DNA from: COE1 sp045579665 | Lineage (GTDB): Bacteria; Bacillota; Clostridia; Lachnospirales; Lachnospiraceae | Direction: 5' to 3' | NCBI GenBank assembly: GCA_045579665.1 | Contig: JAZNMO010000025.1 | Span: forward strand, 1 to 49,214 | DNA: 49,214 bases | Part shown: positions 33,685-42,822 of the stretch, piece after piece | Layout: each line of letters starts with the position of its first letter | How positions within the stretch are numbered: the stretch's first letter is position 1 | Program-made: the position numbers and the translations under genes | Notes under the pieces: model-generated | What the model was told of the DNA's origin: nothing | The model's input: the letters and a program-made list of their open reading frames with translations, nothing else | Database searches by the model: none

Positions 33685-33956
33685 ACCAGAATATGTCATG
33701 TAGCGAAAGAAAAAGATTATTAGAGGAGATAGGCAAGGTTGATTTTGCTTTAAAGGATTTGAATTTGTATTTGGATACCCATCCTTATGATGTGCAGACA
33801 ATTGAGTCCTTCCGCTATTACAATAGTGTGAAGAAACAGCTTATGAAGGAATTTGTAGAGAAATATGGTCCGTTATCATTAGATTATGTAACGGCAGATG
33901 CAGGAGAGTGGAGCTGGTCATTACAGCCATCACCATGGGAGAGGGGGTATCATTAA
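33678..33956 (+). CDS. cotJB: Spore coat protein CotJB
   Basis: This 92-residue protein has the CotJB pattern LLEEIGKVDFALKDLNLYLD, HPYDVQTIESFRYYN and a final WSWSLQPSPWE. AAGGAG lies 9 nt before ATG 33678, which overlaps the end of cotJA. Its stop overlaps the cotJC start (TAATG). It is a minor spore coat component. Confidence 0.92.
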   Translation: MLNQNMSCSERKRLLEEIGKVDFALKDLNLYLDTHPYDVQTIESFRYYNSVKKQLMKEFVEKYGPLSLDYVTADAGEWSWSLQPSPWERGYH

Positions 33957-34549
33957 TGTTTGTTTATGAAAAAAGATTGCAGTTTCCGGTAAGAATTACT
34001 CAGTCGAATCCTAAGCTGGCACAGGTGATCATCAGTCAGTACGGCGGTCCGGATGGCGAGGCAGGTGCAAGTATGCGGTATCTTTCACAGAGATATGCCA
34101 TGACTAATCCTAAAGTAGCAGGGCTTCTTACGGATATCGCGGTAGAAGAATTGAGTCATTTCGAAATAGTGGGAGCGATTGTTTATCAGCTGACAAGAGA
34201 TTTGTCCATGGATGAGATAGAGCGTTCAGGCTTTGATAAATACTATGTGGATCATACTACAGGCATATGGCCTCAGGCAGCAGGTGGAGTGCCTTTCAAT
34301 GCTAATCAGTTCCAGTCTAAGGGGGATCCGATTACAGATTTGTTTGAGGATATGGCAGCGGAGCAGAAGGCGAGAACTACCTATGATAATATTCTGCGTT
34401 TAATCAAGGATCCGGAGATTGTAGCACCAATTAAATTTCTGCGTGAGCGTGAGATTGTTCATTTCCAGCGTTTTGGTGAGGCACTGCGCATTGTTCAGGA
34501 AGACTTGGATTCTAAGAACTTCTACTCCTTCAATCCTGCTTTTGATTGA
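33956..34549 (+). CDS. cotJC: Spore coat protein CotJC (manganese-catalase family)
   Basis: This 197-residue protein has the dinuclear-manganese catalase four-helix fold, with ligand-bearing stretches GPDGEAGASMRYLSQRY, DIAVEELSHFEIV, MAAEQKARTTYDNIL and LREREIVHFQRFGEAL. It may protect the spore from peroxide. The start at 33956 (MFVYEKRLQFPVRIT) overlaps the cotJB stop and fits the family; the frame extends further upstream. Its last codons and stop lie within the terminator stem. Confidence 0.93.
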   Translation: MFVYEKRLQFPVRITQSNPKLAQVIISQYGGPDGEAGASMRYLSQRYAMTNPKVAGLLTDIAVEELSHFEIVGAIVYQLTRDLSMDEIERSGFDKYYVDHTTGIWPQAAGGVPFNANQFQSKGDPITDLFEDMAAEQKARTTYDNILRLIKDPEIVAPIKFLREREIVHFQRFGEALRIVQEDLDSKNFYSFNPAFD

Positions 34550-34558
34550 AGGAGTTTC
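34524..34558 (+). terminator. Terminator overlapping the cotJC stop, with duplicated tail
   Basis: ACTCCTTCAATC (34524-34535) and GATTGAAGGAGT (34544-34555) form a perfect 12-bp stem followed by TTT; the stop TGA is in the 3' arm. A 19-bp segment of the last codons (34529-34547) is repeated with one change at 34560-34578. Confidence 0.75.
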
Positions 34559-34691
34559 ATTCAATCCCGCTTTTGATTAAATTTAATCACTTTGTTTGGT
34601 TAAATGAACACATTATTGTGTTAAAAAATGAGAAAACAGGTTGTCATAAGTTGTAAAGTTTAATTATGAACAAAGAAAAAGACTGAAAGTG

Positions 34692-34720
34692 TTGAAAAAA
34701 TTCCTCCAAATCAGTATAAT
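34692..34720 (+). promoter_or_regulatory. Sigma-A promoter of the chemotaxis receptor gene
   Basis: TTGAAA (34692-34697), a 17-bp spacer and TATAAT (34715-34720). The spacer contains ATTCCTCCA (34700-34708), complementary to TGGAGGAAT (34756-34764), which holds the ribosome site. TAATCAGT (34722-34729)/ACTGATTA (34748-34755) forms an inner stem. Confidence 0.75.
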
Positions 34721-34769
34721 TTAATCAGTTAGAAAAATTAATTCTACTGATTAAATGGAGGAATGAGAG

Positions 34770-36584
34770 ATGCGTTTTTTAAAAAATATTCCAATTAAAA
34801 TTAAGGCGTTGTTACCTGTAACCTTATTGTCAGTTATATTAATCACGGCAATGATTGTATGTATGAACGGTATGGATAATATGCTGGAGGCGAGTGAAGA
34901 AATTTCACAGAATTATGCTGCGAGCATTGAAGAGATTGGAGCAATTTCAGAGGATTTTGAGTCCTTGCATCGTTTAGTATTTGCACATATTATAGCAGAA
35001 ACCTCAGAACAACGGCATGGTTTGGAGGAAGAGTATTCTGTTTTGCTGGAGACTATTACAGCAGATTGTGAAGTCTTTTATCAAAAATTGAGTACGAGTG
35101 AGGAAATAGAGCTTTTTGAGTCTTTTCAGGCAAGTTTTGCGGAATACATTGAAATGTATGAGCTTGCCGTTATGCATAGCTCTGATAATCAGGATGATAT
35201 AGCAGCGGCAGTAGCAAATGAAGAGATGACAGAGATACGTGAACGGATTCGTGCAGATTTGGATGCATTGATTGATAAGAATGGAGAGTCAATGAACAAA
35301 GCGATTGCGTATAATGAATCTGTCTATAAGGCATCTGTTGCAACTGCAAATACATTTGGAGTGATTGGTGCTGTGATTATGGTTATCGGCTGGATTATTT
35401 GCATTGTAGAAATTGTTCGCCCTCTTAATAAGGCGAATAAAGAAATCGGTACTATTGTTGAGAATATTGAGGCAAGACAGGGAGATTTAACAGCTCGCTT
35501 AAGTGTAGATGGTAAGGATGAGGTTTCAAAGCTAGGTGTTTCTATTAATACCTTTATAGAAACCTTGCAGAGAATTATGAGCAAAATTACAGATGATTCT
35601 GTGGAGTTAGAAGAAATTGTAGCTACGGTTTCTGCTAATGTTTCGACTGCAAATGAAAGCTCTTGTGACATTTCGGCAGTTATGGAAGAACTTTCCGCAT
35701 CAATGGAAGAGGTATCGGCAACGGTAACAAATGTAAATGAGAATACAATTAATGTTGGCAGCCATGTAAAAGAGATTGCGAATGCATCAACAGATCTTTA
35801 CAGATATGCAAATGAAATGAAACAGCGAGCTCAGGAGCTTGAGCAGACTGCAGTTGATAATAAGCAAGAGACCAGTGATAAGATAGAGAGTATATTATCA
35901 TCTTTGAAAAAGGCAATGGAAGAGAGTAAGAGTGTTGATAAGGTTAATGACCTTACAAATCAGATTCTTAGTATTTCAAGCCAGACGAACCTTCTTGCGT
36001 TGAATGCGTCGATTGAGGCAGCAAGAGCTGGTGAAGCAGGTAAGGGCTTTGCAGTCGTAGCTGACGAAATCAGACAGCTGGCTGATTCTAGTAGGCAGGC
36101 AGCCAATAATATTCAGAATATTACAGGAATGGTAACCTTAGCGGTTAGGGATTTGATTGAAAATTCTGATGCAATTGTAGAATATGTAAATAGTAATGTA
36201 TTACCTGATTATGATAACTTCGTAAGTTCAGGTAAGCAGTATATGGATGATGCTACCCATGTAAATGAGGTCGTAGGTCAGTTTAATGATATGACAGAGA
36301 ATCTTTCACGACTGGTAGATAGTATTACAGACGCTGTAAATGGCATTTCCTTAGCAGTAGAAGAAAGTACCAATGGTGTTACAACAGCAGCAATGAGTAC
36401 TAATGATTTGGTAAAGGAAATTAATCAGATTAATGAACAGATGGAGCATAACAGTCAGATTGCGGGTGATTTGAAGTCAGAGGCTGACAGATTTGTAAAA
36501 TTGCACAAGACGATAGAGGAGACAGAGGTAGGAATAGTAGAGGAGACAGTAGAAGCAATAGTAGAAGAAAAAATAACCGAGTAA
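34770..36584 (+). CDS. Methyl-accepting chemotaxis protein
   Basis: This 604-residue transmembrane receptor has membrane segment 1 at about 12-30, an extracellular four-helix-type sensor to about 190, membrane segment 2 at about 192-214, a HAMP linker, and a long cytoplasmic coiled coil with the signalling tip DLTNQILSISSQTNLLALNA and IEAARAGEAGKGFAVVADEI. The C-terminus is acidic. GGAGG lies before the ATG. The ligand is unknown, and no other chemotaxis genes are in the window. It stands alone with its own promoter. Confidence 0.95.
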   Translation: MRFLKNIPIKIKALLPVTLLSVILITAMIVCMNGMDNMLEASEEISQNYAASIEEIGAISEDFESLHRLVFAHIIAETSEQRHGLEEEYSVLLETITADCEVFYQKLSTSEEIELFESFQASFAEYIEMYELAVMHSSDNQDDIAAAVANEEMTEIRERIRADLDALIDKNGESMNKAIAYNESVYKASVATANTFGVIGAVIMVIGWIICIVEIVRPLNKANKEIGTIVENIEARQGDLTARLSVDGKDEVSKLGVSINTFIETLQRIMSKITDDSVELEEIVATVSANVSTANESSCDISAVMEELSASMEEVSATVTNVNENTINVGSHVKEIANASTDLYRYANEMKQRAQELEQTAVDNKQETSDKIESILSSLKKAMEESKSVDKVNDLTNQILSISSQTNLLALNASIEAARAGEAGKGFAVVADEIRQLADSSRQAANNIQNITGMVTLAVRDLIENSDAIVEYVNSNVLPDYDNFVSSGKQYMDDATHVNEVVGQFNDMTENLSRLVDSITDAVNGISLAVEESTNGVTTAAMSTNDLVKEINQINEQMEHNSQIAGDLKSEADRFVKLHKTIEETEVGIVEETVEAIVEEKITE

Positions 36585-36607
36585 GATAGAATTTTATTCG
36601 TTGTGCC

Positions 36608-36645
36608 GAGCGTATATAGTGAAGTTGTATCATCTATATGCGCTC
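36608..36645 (+). repeat. 12-bp inverted repeat after the chemotaxis gene
   Basis: GAGCGTATATAG (36608-36619) and CTATATGCGCTC (36634-36645, one G-U pair) form a stem without a T run. TATATGCGCTCGT recurs in the lepB leader (about 467-479). Confidence 0.55.
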
Positions 36646-36657
36646 GTGTACATGAGC

Positions 36658-36689
36658 AAGACATTGTTTCTTAGGGGGCAATGTCTTTT
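36658..36689 (+). terminator. Intrinsic terminator before the debranching-enzyme gene
   Basis: AAGACATTG (36658-36666) and CAATGTCTT (36679-36687) form a 9-bp stem followed by TTT. It ends 33 bases before the next start codon. Confidence 0.75.
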
Positions 36690-36721
36690 AGTGATAGAAG
36701 ACAGAAAGGAAAGGGACAGAT

Positions 36722-38737
36722 ATGAGGTTTGTTTACACGCAAGAGAATTGGAAAAATATTGAGGAAGGAGAAAAAAACTGCTTTTTACTGACAAATGCAT
36801 TAGGCGGTTATGTATCACTAACCTTGATTGGTTCTGTTGCGCGAGGAGACCAAGCGCTTTTTATGGCAGCAAAAAAAGCGCCAAATGTGAGATGGCATAT
36901 GGTAACCAATCTGTTAGAAGAGGTATTTATTGATGGAAGACGTCATGTACTTACCTCACAAAGAATGCAGGATGCACCTGATTATGAAGGCTTCCGATAC
37001 TTAAAGGAATTTGTATTTGAGGATTATCCGGAGTGGGTGTTTGAGGTAGAGGGACTGCGCATTCATAAGACGATGTATATGGTTCATGGTGAAAATATAG
37101 TAGGAATCCGCTATTGGCTGGAGGAGGCTAAGGGACATACTGTGGATTTGAAACTGACACCATGGCTTCGTTTTACTGCAAAGAATACACCATTTTCTGA
37201 GGCACAGAAGTTTGAGTTGAGAGGAAATCTGATTCAATGTGGAGAGGACAAGCTATGCGTTGCGACCAATGCGATGCTTCAAAAAGAAGAGGATGATGTA
37301 ACCGAGAACCTTTATTTCTCACAGGATGAAAGAGACGGACGTGATGATAGAGGAAAGGCGCACACCAACCATTACTATATCTATGAGCTTTCTGAGGAGT
37401 CAGAGGATTGTTATCTTTTATTCAGTACGAACGAATATGAATATTATAACGGCATGTATGATGATTTCCTGGAGATGGAAAAGGAATATCGTGCCGGACT
37501 TATGGATATGGCATTTACGTCAAGTGAGTTAGGAAAACAGCTTGCCATGAGTGCAGATTCTTATATTGTAAATCGTGATTCTACCATGGGTAAGAGTATT
37601 ATTGCAGGTTATCCGTTCTTTGAGGATTGGGGAAGAGATACCATGATTGCACTGAGCGGAGTGACAATGGTAACAGGACGCTTTGAGGAGTGCAAGAGTA
37701 TCCTTAGAACCTTTGCAAAATACATGAAGGATGGATTGCTGCCAAACCTTTTCCCAGAAGGGGATGAGGAACCGATGTACAATTCTATTGATGCACCGCT
37801 GCTGTTTGTCAATGCGGTGTATGAATATATGGAATTTTCTAATGATGAAGAATTTTTATATGAAATATGGCCATATCTGATACAGGTGATGGAGTCTTAT
37901 ATGAAGGGTACGAATTTTGGTATCCGCATGGACAAGGATTATCTGATAAAGGGTGGTTCGGGTCTGCAGCAGCTTACCTGGATGGATGTCAGAGTAGGAG
38001 ATTATCTTCCAACGCCAAGACATGGAAAGCCTGTGGAGATTAATGCGTACTGGTATAATGCGCTCTGTGTAATGGGATATATGGCTGAGAAATTGGCATG
38101 TAGCGGCTATATGGAGCAAGAGGATGCTATGACACTCTATCAGCTTCAAGGTGAATATTCAGGCTTGGCAGCGAAGGTCAAAAATGCATTCCTTATGAAC
38201 TATTGGAGTGAGGAGGAGCAGTGTTTAAAGGATGTGCTGTCAGGGAATCGTGATGAGAATCAGGTTCGTTGTAATCAGGTATGGGCATTGTCAATGCCGT
38301 TTACGATGGTGACAGAAGATATGGAACGTAAGGTGCTTGAAAAGATTACCAAGGAGCTTTACACACCGATAGGATTACGAACACTTTCCCCGAAGGATAG
38401 GGAATTTCACGGAATTTATATGGGACCGATGGAAGAAAGAGACAGAGCTTATCATCAGGGAACGACATGGGCATTTCCGTTAGGAGCATTTTATAGAGCT
38501 TGTATCAGATATATGGTTCAGTATCCGGATAAGGTAAATGCTACGCAGGTGACAAAGCTTGGTATGGCAATAGAGGGTATTAAGGAATGGCTCTATGAGG
38601 GTTGTGTTGGTCAAATCGCAGAAATCTATGATGGGGAAGAGCCGACAGTTTCAAGAGGCTGCTTTGCACAGGCATGGAGCGTAGGCGAGTTATTAAGAGC
38701 TGTATATGATTGGGAAAAATTTAAAGCGTCGCATTAA
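36722..38737 (+). CDS. Glycogen debranching enzyme (GH133-type)
   Basis: This 671-residue protein matches the amylo-alpha-1,6-glucosidase family. The N-terminal domain (NALGGYVSLTLIGSVARGDQALF) is followed by an (alpha/alpha)6 catalytic barrel with FFEDWGRDTMIALSGV, LPNLFPEGDEEPMYNSIDAPLLFVNAVYEY and RDRAYHQGTTWAFPLGAF. It hydrolyses alpha-1,6 branches during glycogen breakdown. GGAAAGGG precedes the ATG. Its stop overlaps the stop of the convergent MATE gene. Confidence 0.9.
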   Translation: MRFVYTQENWKNIEEGEKNCFLLTNALGGYVSLTLIGSVARGDQALFMAAKKAPNVRWHMVTNLLEEVFIDGRRHVLTSQRMQDAPDYEGFRYLKEFVFEDYPEWVFEVEGLRIHKTMYMVHGENIVGIRYWLEEAKGHTVDLKLTPWLRFTAKNTPFSEAQKFELRGNLIQCGEDKLCVATNAMLQKEEDDVTENLYFSQDERDGRDDRGKAHTNHYYIYELSEESEDCYLLFSTNEYEYYNGMYDDFLEMEKEYRAGLMDMAFTSSELGKQLAMSADSYIVNRDSTMGKSIIAGYPFFEDWGRDTMIALSGVTMVTGRFEECKSILRTFAKYMKDGLLPNLFPEGDEEPMYNSIDAPLLFVNAVYEYMEFSNDEEFLYEIWPYLIQVMESYMKGTNFGIRMDKDYLIKGGSGLQQLTWMDVRVGDYLPTPRHGKPVEINAYWYNALCVMGYMAEKLACSGYMEQEDAMTLYQLQGEYSGLAAKVKNAFLMNYWSEEEQCLKDVLSGNRDENQVRCNQVWALSMPFTMVTEDMERKVLEKITKELYTPIGLRTLSPKDREFHGIYMGPMEERDRAYHQGTTWAFPLGAFYRACIRYMVQYPDKVNATQVTKLGMAIEGIKEWLYEGCVGQIAEIYDGEEPTVSRGCFAQAWSVGELLRAVYDWEKFKASH

Positions 38738-38750
38738 TGCGGCGCTTTTT
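38723..38750. terminator. Bidirectional terminator covering two convergent stops
   Basis: AAAGCGTCGCATT (38723-38735) and AATGCGGCGCTTT (38736-38748) form a stem with one G-U pair. The TTAA at its centre supplies the TAA of the debranching enzyme (plus) and of the MATE gene (minus). T-rich flanks lie on both sides. Confidence 0.85.
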
Positions 38751-40107
38751 TCCTAGAGGTTGCGGGTTTTCTCCAATAATTTGTTTTGTATAGAATCCAA
38801 AGAATCAGTGATGAAATGGCATTACTGATGACAACGGAGAACCATACGCTTCGCACACCCATGTAGAAGACGCTTTCACAAATAAATAGCGTTAGGAAGC
38901 GGAATACCCAAAGTCTTGTAGCATCTACAATCATATTAACCTCAGTGTGCCCTGTTCCTTGGAACAGACCGACAGTGGAATTGTAGATACCGTTAGTCCA
39001 ACAGCAGAATGCCATAATGCTTAGGAAATCTGCTGCCATAGCGATAACCTCAGGGTCGTCGGAAAAGACACTGACAATCGCAGTAGAGATAGGTCCTCTT
39101 GATAGAATCATACCGCCGATAAAGAGGAAGATGACACTGATTCTTCTTGAGAGCTTATAGCCCTGTTCGGCACGGTCGTACTGTTTGGCACCGACATTTT
39201 GTCCGACAATGGTTGCGACGGCAGAACCGATACCGTTAGATGGTAGAGTAATTACACCATTACATTTGTTACCGATGCCGTAAGCTGCCATAGCCTGTGT
39301 TCCATATTCGTATACATTTCTGCTCATGAGCAGGAAACCAAGCTGCATGGTACTTCCACCGATAGCGGTAGGAAGTCCTACTCTTAAGATAGAGAGAAGC
39401 TTATCCTTTTCGAAACGAAGATGCTTTAAATCCAGATGAACCGCCTTTTCCTTGCGATTTAATGCATAGAAGGCAATGACTGCAGATGGTGCCTTGGCAA
39501 GGAGTGTTGCAAGGGCTGCACCGGCTACATTTAAATCCAAGACAACCATGAATAACGGGTCAAGTATCATATTAATAACGATACCTAAGAAATTCAAAAG
39601 CATGGGACGAACCGTATCGCCCTGTGCCTGATTGGTAGCACTATAAATATTAATCGCATATAAAAGCGGCATATCTAAAACAACGATTTGAAGGTAGGTT
39701 TTGCTATAGGTAAAGGTGATGCCTTCAGCACCAAGCCATGCTACGATAGCAGGTGTTGCAACAAAACAGATACCTGCACAGGCGCAGGCAAAAATCATGG
39801 CACACGCAAAGATTTGATTTGCCATGCTGTTGGCATTCTTATAGTCCTTAGCACCTATGAATTGAGAAATTAGGACAGCACCAGCCACAGTGATACCGGA
39901 ACCAAAATTCAATATCATATTTTGTACAGGAGTTACCAGATTAATGGCAGCGAGCTGTTCTGTACCAATCTTTCCAAGCCAGTAGGTATCGGTCAGATTA
40001 TACATGGTTTGTAAAAAGGAATTAATCACAACAGGAATTGCTATGGATAGAATTGCCTGTAGCATGTTTCCCTTTAAAATTAACTCGGGATTAAATTTTT
40101 TCTTCAT
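38734..40107 (-). CDS. MATE-family efflux transporter
   Basis: This transporter of about 457 residues has 12 predicted membrane segments. It starts with a basic stretch and AILSIAIPVVINSFLQTMYNLTDTYWLGKIG, a typical MATE entry, and repeats the pattern in the second half (LRVGLPTAIGGSTMQLGFLLM). It would export cationic compounds using a Na+ or H+ gradient. ATG 40107 was chosen because AGAGGTG is 6 nt upstream on the minus strand; the frame extends to GTG 40116. The AraC gene is divergent from it. The substrate is unknown. Confidence 0.9.
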   Translation of the reverse strand: MKKKFNPELILKGNMLQAILSIAIPVVINSFLQTMYNLTDTYWLGKIGTEQLAAINLVTPVQNMILNFGSGITVAGAVLISQFIGAKDYKNANSMANQIFACAMIFACACAGICFVATPAIVAWLGAEGITFTYSKTYLQIVVLDMPLLYAINIYSATNQAQGDTVRPMLLNFLGIVINMILDPLFMVVLDLNVAGAALATLLAKAPSAVIAFYALNRKEKAVHLDLKHLRFEKDKLLSILRVGLPTAIGGSTMQLGFLLMSRNVYEYGTQAMAAYGIGNKCNGVITLPSNGIGSAVATIVGQNVGAKQYDRAEQGYKLSRRISVIFLFIGGMILSRGPISTAIVSVFSDDPEVIAMAADFLSIMAFCCWTNGIYNSTVGLFQGTGHTEVNMIVDATRLWVFRFLTLFICESVFYMGVRSVWFSVVISNAISSLILWILYKTNYWRKPATSRKKAPH

Positions 40108-40152
40108 AATATACACCTCTTACGGCAAGGGTTAGATTTGGTAAAAAAAGGA

Positions 40153-40181
40153 TTGACATTCCAAGCCGACTCTTATATGAT
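40153..40181 (+). promoter_or_regulatory. Promoter P1 upstream of the AraC-family gene
   Basis: TTGACA (40153-40158), a 17-bp spacer and TATGAT (40176-40181), directed toward the regulator gene, with a leader of about 100 nt. Confidence 0.6.
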
Positions 40182-40223
40182 ACAACATAAATACAGTAAT
40201 AACTACATATTTAATGAACAATA

Positions 40224-40253
40224 TTGCAAAAACCACTGAAAACTTGTTATAAT
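40224..40253 (+). promoter_or_regulatory. Promoter P2 upstream of the AraC-family gene
   Basis: TTGCAA (40224-40229), an 18-bp spacer and TATAAT (40248-40253). Its start near 40260 falls after ATG 40258, so this transcript would use GTG 40285. Confidence 0.55.
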
Positions 40254-40284
40254 AGAAATGATAAAATGTGGAGAGGGAGATTGT

Positions 40285-41124
40285 GTGTTTAAGATAACAA
40301 AGATTAAAAGAGAAGCGACCTTTGAGATGCAGAATGAGCATTATCATCCGTTTTATGAATTTTATTATTTGGTATCGGGGGAAAGAAGATTTTTCCTAAA
40401 TGGTAAGAGTTATCGTATTAAAAGCGGTGATATCATGTTGATTCCAAAGAGAGAGATTCATAGAACGACTTTTTATGGTGAAGGAAGTGAGCATGAGCGA
40501 TTTGCCATGTGCTTTGATGATGATTTTGTGAGAAGATTGCAGACTAGCATTGGAATGGTGAAGTTTGAACAGTGCTTCCAGCATAGACATTTATCCATAC
40601 CGGTTGAAAAGAGAGGCGAATTAGAGAGGCTGTTTGAGAAGCTGCTTACAGAGTATCAAGGGAAAGATGAGCTGTCGGATACGTTGTGCTATTTGTATTG
40701 TGAGGAGATTATCCTTTTTATTATACGTTGTCAGAAACAGTACAGTATAAAGATGGATGAGGACGTATATGAGCTTGGAATAGAGGACCGAGAGATGGAG
40801 TCTGCAGCACAGTATATTAATTTGAAGTTTATGGAAGCGATTACATTGCCGGGTATTGCTGACAAGTATGGTATGAGTGATTCTTATTTTTCCAGAAGAT
40901 TCAAGCAGGTAACTGGCTTTGGGTTTAAGGAATATCTAAATATGGTACGAATCAGACACGCTTGTGAGCTTTTGGTGTCAACGGATTGGAGTATTACGAG
41001 GATTTCTGAGGAATGCGGTTATATGGACAGTAATTATTTTGGAGATGCATTTCGAAAAATCAAGAAGGTATCGCCAAGAGAATTCAGGAAAAGTCGTGAT
41101 AAATTTCAGTATGAGGTTAAGTAA
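40285..41124 (+). CDS. AraC-family transcriptional regulator
   Basis: This regulator of about 279 residues has an N-terminal cupin sensor (HYHPFYEFYYLVSGERRFFLNGKSYRIKSGDIMLIPKREIH) and a C-terminal pair of helix-turn-helix motifs (MEAITLPGIADKYGMSDSYF; ITRISEECGYMDSNYFGDAFRK). GTG 40285 is chosen: GGAGAGGGA lies upstream, whereas ATG 40258 has no ribosome site. It lies just before the pectin operon and probably activates it in response to a pectin-derived sugar; the ligand is inferred only from position. Confidence 0.87.
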   Translation: MFKITKIKREATFEMQNEHYHPFYEFYYLVSGERRFFLNGKSYRIKSGDIMLIPKREIHRTTFYGEGSEHERFAMCFDDDFVRRLQTSIGMVKFEQCFQHRHLSIPVEKRGELERLFEKLLTEYQGKDELSDTLCYLYCEEIILFIIRCQKQYSIKMDEDVYELGIEDREMESAAQYINLKFMEAITLPGIADKYGMSDSYFSRRFKQVTGFGFKEYLNMVRIRHACELLVSTDWSITRISEECGYMDSNYFGDAFRKIKKVSPREFRKSRDKFQYEVK

Positions 41125-41143
41125 CATAACAGTTCAGTCGCAC

Positions 41144-41157
41144 TGTAAACGCTTACA
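41144..41157 (+). promoter_or_regulatory. cre-like operator of the pectin operon
   Basis: TGTAAACGCTTACA fits the consensus for LacI/CcpA-family operators (TGWAANCGNTNWCA). It lies just upstream of a possible promoter, TTGTGG with an 18-bp spacer and TATGCT, before GH28. Carbon-catabolite control or a pectin-specific LacI regulator are both possible. Confidence 0.6.
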
Positions 41158-41244
41158 TTTTGTGGTGGATATTTGAAGTAAAATATGCTATGCTAAAAAT
41201 ACAATGTGCACTTTATGTGCATCGGGATGAGATGGAGGATATAT

Positions 41245-42798
41245 ATGAATTACGAAATTATTTACACAACTGCAACTTCCTTTGTTGTAGAGCTTAAGGA
41301 CAACGGATATTTTTCCTCTGAGACAGAGCATGAAATCTATGTAAATGGCGCTGTAGCAGAGAAGAGCAATAGAAATGTGGCAACGGTATTTGGATTAGCA
41401 CCTGCAACAACTTATAAGGTAAAGGTTGTATGTGGTGACAAGGAGACAGAGGAGTTTACTGTTACGACTAATGACGAGTATGTAACATTAAATGTTAAGG
41501 ACTTTGGTGCAAAGGGTGATGGAGAAACAGATGATACCGCTTTCATTCAGTGTGCAATTAATGCATGTCCAAAGGGTGGAAGAGTATATATTCCGGCAGG
41601 TGTATATAAGATTTATCCTCTTTTCTTAAAGAGTGACTTGGTATTAGAGATTGGTAAGGATGCTGTATTATCAGCGTTTACAGATAGAACAAAGTTCCCG
41701 ATTTTACCTGGTAAGATTGAGTGTGTAGACCCCAAGAAGGAGTACTTGCTTGGTACTTGGGAGGGAGACCCTCTTGATATGTTTGCGGGTATTATTACAG
41801 GTATTAATGTTGAGAATGTAGTGATTACAGGACAGGGTACTATTGATGGATGTGCAAGCCGTGAGAACTGGTGGCATGATGCGAAGGTAATGCGTATTGC
41901 ATGGAGACCGAGAATGCTCTTCTTAAATAACTGTAAGAATGTAGTGGTTCATGGAATTACAGTTCAGAACAGTCCTTCATGGAATATTCACCCATATTTC
42001 TCACAGGACCTCAGATTTATCGGTATTTCCGTACTTGGACCACAGGATTCACCAAATACAGACGGTCTTGACCCAGAGTCATGTAAGAATGTGGATATTA
42101 TTGGTGTTTACTTCTCAGTAGGTGATGACTGTATCGCCATTAAGTCAGGTAAGATTTATATGGGAGCTAAGTACAAGACTCCATCTGAGAATCTGACTAT
42201 CAGACAGTGCTGCATGAGAGATGGGCATGGTGCGATTACTATTGGTAGTGAGATGGCAGGCGGTGTAAAGAACTTGAATGTTGAGAATTGCTTGTTCCTT
42301 CATACTGACAGAGGTCTTCGTATTAAGACGAGACGTGGACGTGGTAAGGATGCTATCGTAACAGGTATTAAATTTGAGAATATCATTATGGACCATGTAA
42401 AGACACCTGTTGTTATGAATTCCTTCTATTTCTGTGATTGGGACGGACATTCAGAGTACGTACAGTCTAAGGAGTTCCATCCGGTAGATGAGAGAACACC
42501 TTACCTTGGTGATTTTATGTTCAAGAACTTAGAGGCTACAAACTGTCATGCGGCAGCTTCTTATATGTATGGTCTTCCGGAGCAGAAGATTCATCATGTA
42601 ATCTTTGAAAATGCTAATTTCTCCTTTACAGAGAATCCAACACCATTTGTACCAGCTATGATGGATGGTGTGGATGAGCAGACAAATACAGGTATTTTTG
42701 CAAAGAATATTGAGACTTTTGAGCTTAGAAATGTGACAGTAACAGGACATAATGGCGACGAAGTAATTACAGAGGGCATTGATAGTTATATTAAATAA
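41245..42798 (+). CDS. GH28 polygalacturonase, cytoplasmic
   Basis: This 517-residue enzyme hydrolyses alpha-1,4 galacturonan. Residues 1-80 look like a fibronectin-III-type domain. The parallel beta-helix then begins at VKDFGAKGDGETDDT. GH28 catalytic residues are visible: Asp273 (NTDGLDP), Asp294 and Asp295 (GDDC), His328 (GHGAI) and Arg359-Ile-Lys361. There is no signal peptide, so it probably acts on imported oligogalacturonides, perhaps as an exo-enzyme. The ATG follows GGAGG. It opens a five-gene operon ending at 46982. Confidence 0.93.
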   Translation: MNYEIIYTTATSFVVELKDNGYFSSETEHEIYVNGAVAEKSNRNVATVFGLAPATTYKVKVVCGDKETEEFTVTTNDEYVTLNVKDFGAKGDGETDDTAFIQCAINACPKGGRVYIPAGVYKIYPLFLKSDLVLEIGKDAVLSAFTDRTKFPILPGKIECVDPKKEYLLGTWEGDPLDMFAGIITGINVENVVITGQGTIDGCASRENWWHDAKVMRIAWRPRMLFLNNCKNVVVHGITVQNSPSWNIHPYFSQDLRFIGISVLGPQDSPNTDGLDPESCKNVDIIGVYFSVGDDCIAIKSGKIYMGAKYKTPSENLTIRQCCMRDGHGAITIGSEMAGGVKNLNVENCLFLHTDRGLRIKTRRGRGKDAIVTGIKFENIIMDHVKTPVVMNSFYFCDWDGHSEYVQSKEFHPVDERTPYLGDFMFKNLEATNCHAAASYMYGLPEQKIHHVIFENANFSFTENPTPFVPAMMDGVDEQTNTGIFAKNIETFELRNVTVTGHNGDEVITEGIDSYIK

Positions 42799-42822
42799 TA
42801 AAGAAAGGCTTAGGTATAAGAA

